The notes under the pieces were generated by a model. It had not been told where the DNA came from. It did no database searches and worked only from the letters and a program-made list of their open reading frames with translations. From the NCBI GenBank assembly GCA_964036045.1, contig OZ038385.1, forward strand, positions 42,430,765-42,494,764: a stretch of DNA of 64,000 bases, read 5' to 3'. Position 1 is the stretch's first letter. Each line of letters starts with the position of its first letter. The DNA comes from Eutreptiella sp. 'Long Island Sound 2002'. Taxonomy: Eukaryota; Euglenozoa; Euglenophyceae; Eutreptiales; Eutreptiaceae. Of the stretch, positions 63,601-64,000 are shown in pieces. A program made the position numbers and the translations under genes.

Positions 63601-63769
63601 ATTGCCTTTTTTGCTTAGGGGGAAGCTCGGGAGTGCCCAGTGGCCCCAGGGTGCCCTGCCGGAGATCCTCCTTCTGTGGAGGATGCATCCTTGGCGGGAC
63701 CCTTGTGGGAGCCGGCACATGTTGTATGTCGCAAGTATGTATTGCAAAAGTGGCATTATTGTGGAGGAA

Positions 63770-63990
63770 AAAAGTCACGCGCTTTTACCCCAAAACCAAA
63801 ATGCACGACCTTACCGAAAAAAAAAAAAATTGCATGCTCCGACGAGTTTTTTTTTCCAGTGGTCCTTTTTTTTCTTTTTTTAAAGAATTGCACGATTTAC
63901 CACAAAAAAAAACTGATTTCACGAATTTGCCGCAAGAAAAAATTGCAGGATTTCACGGGTTTATTGTACATGAGCTGCATTTTTTGCTGC
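63770..63990. repeat. A-tract/ACACG repeat cluster, copy 3
   Basis: CACGACCTTACCGAAAAAAA, GCACGATTTACCACAAAAAA and CACGAATTTGCCGCAAGAAA; same family as 11440-11765 and 13040-13130. Confidence 0.65.
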
Positions 63991-64000
63991 TTTGCGTGCC

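Overview
This window looks like the left end of a nuclear chromosome from a repeat-rich eukaryotic microbe, probably an alga or other protist; I cannot name the lineage. The evidence is a C-rich telomere-type array running inward from base 1, coding pieces separated by GT-AG introns with phase-compatible junctions, an AATAAA signal after the one long intact gene, eukaryotic domains (collagen helix, CUE, calponin-homology/HOOK) and DDE and hAT transposase remains. No bacterial operon, rRNA or CRISPR array was seen.

Layout. 1-5015: degenerate 11-bp array with higher-order repeats and one 172-bp island. 5.0-8.3 kb: subtelomere with a broken GIY-YIG nuclease and a 16-copy 85-bp minisatellite. 8.4-13 kb: small or broken genes between minisatellites. 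13.7-16.1 kb: an intact membrane collagen-like protein. 16-21.5 kb: G-rich repeats, one arm of a large inverted duplication and a SINE carrying two convergent tRNA-like heads. 22.8-24.6 kb: a DDE transposase relic and a HOOK/CH-domain exon. 25.6-42.8 kb: one partial, two near-complete and one starting copy of a tandem 4.7-kb unit, each with gene exons; one junction also holds a hAT transposase exon. 30-33 kb: a gag-like, frameshifted ORF preceded by seven copies of a bZIP-like motif. 42.5-48.2 kb: a two-exon CUE-domain gene whose 5.3-kb intron is filled with repeats, including an 812-bp insertion flanked by 21-bp direct repeats. 48-54 kb: mostly repeats with weak ORFs. 54.7-59.2 kb: exons of one or more large helical proteins. 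59.8-61.1 kb: a second member of the inserted-element family. 61.4-64 kb: the second SINE, a MITE-like element and more repeats.

The genes do not form an obvious pathway. What unites the window is sequence turnover: segmental duplication, minisatellites, long G/C homopolymers, and at least four mobile-element types. The most unusual items are the convergent-tRNA SINE with its hairpin tail, the insertion family whose two members share a C-terminus and 3' UTR, and the telomere-type array with offsets that are exact multiples of 11. Protein calls rest on motif reading by eye; exon boundaries are inferred from splice consensus and phase only.
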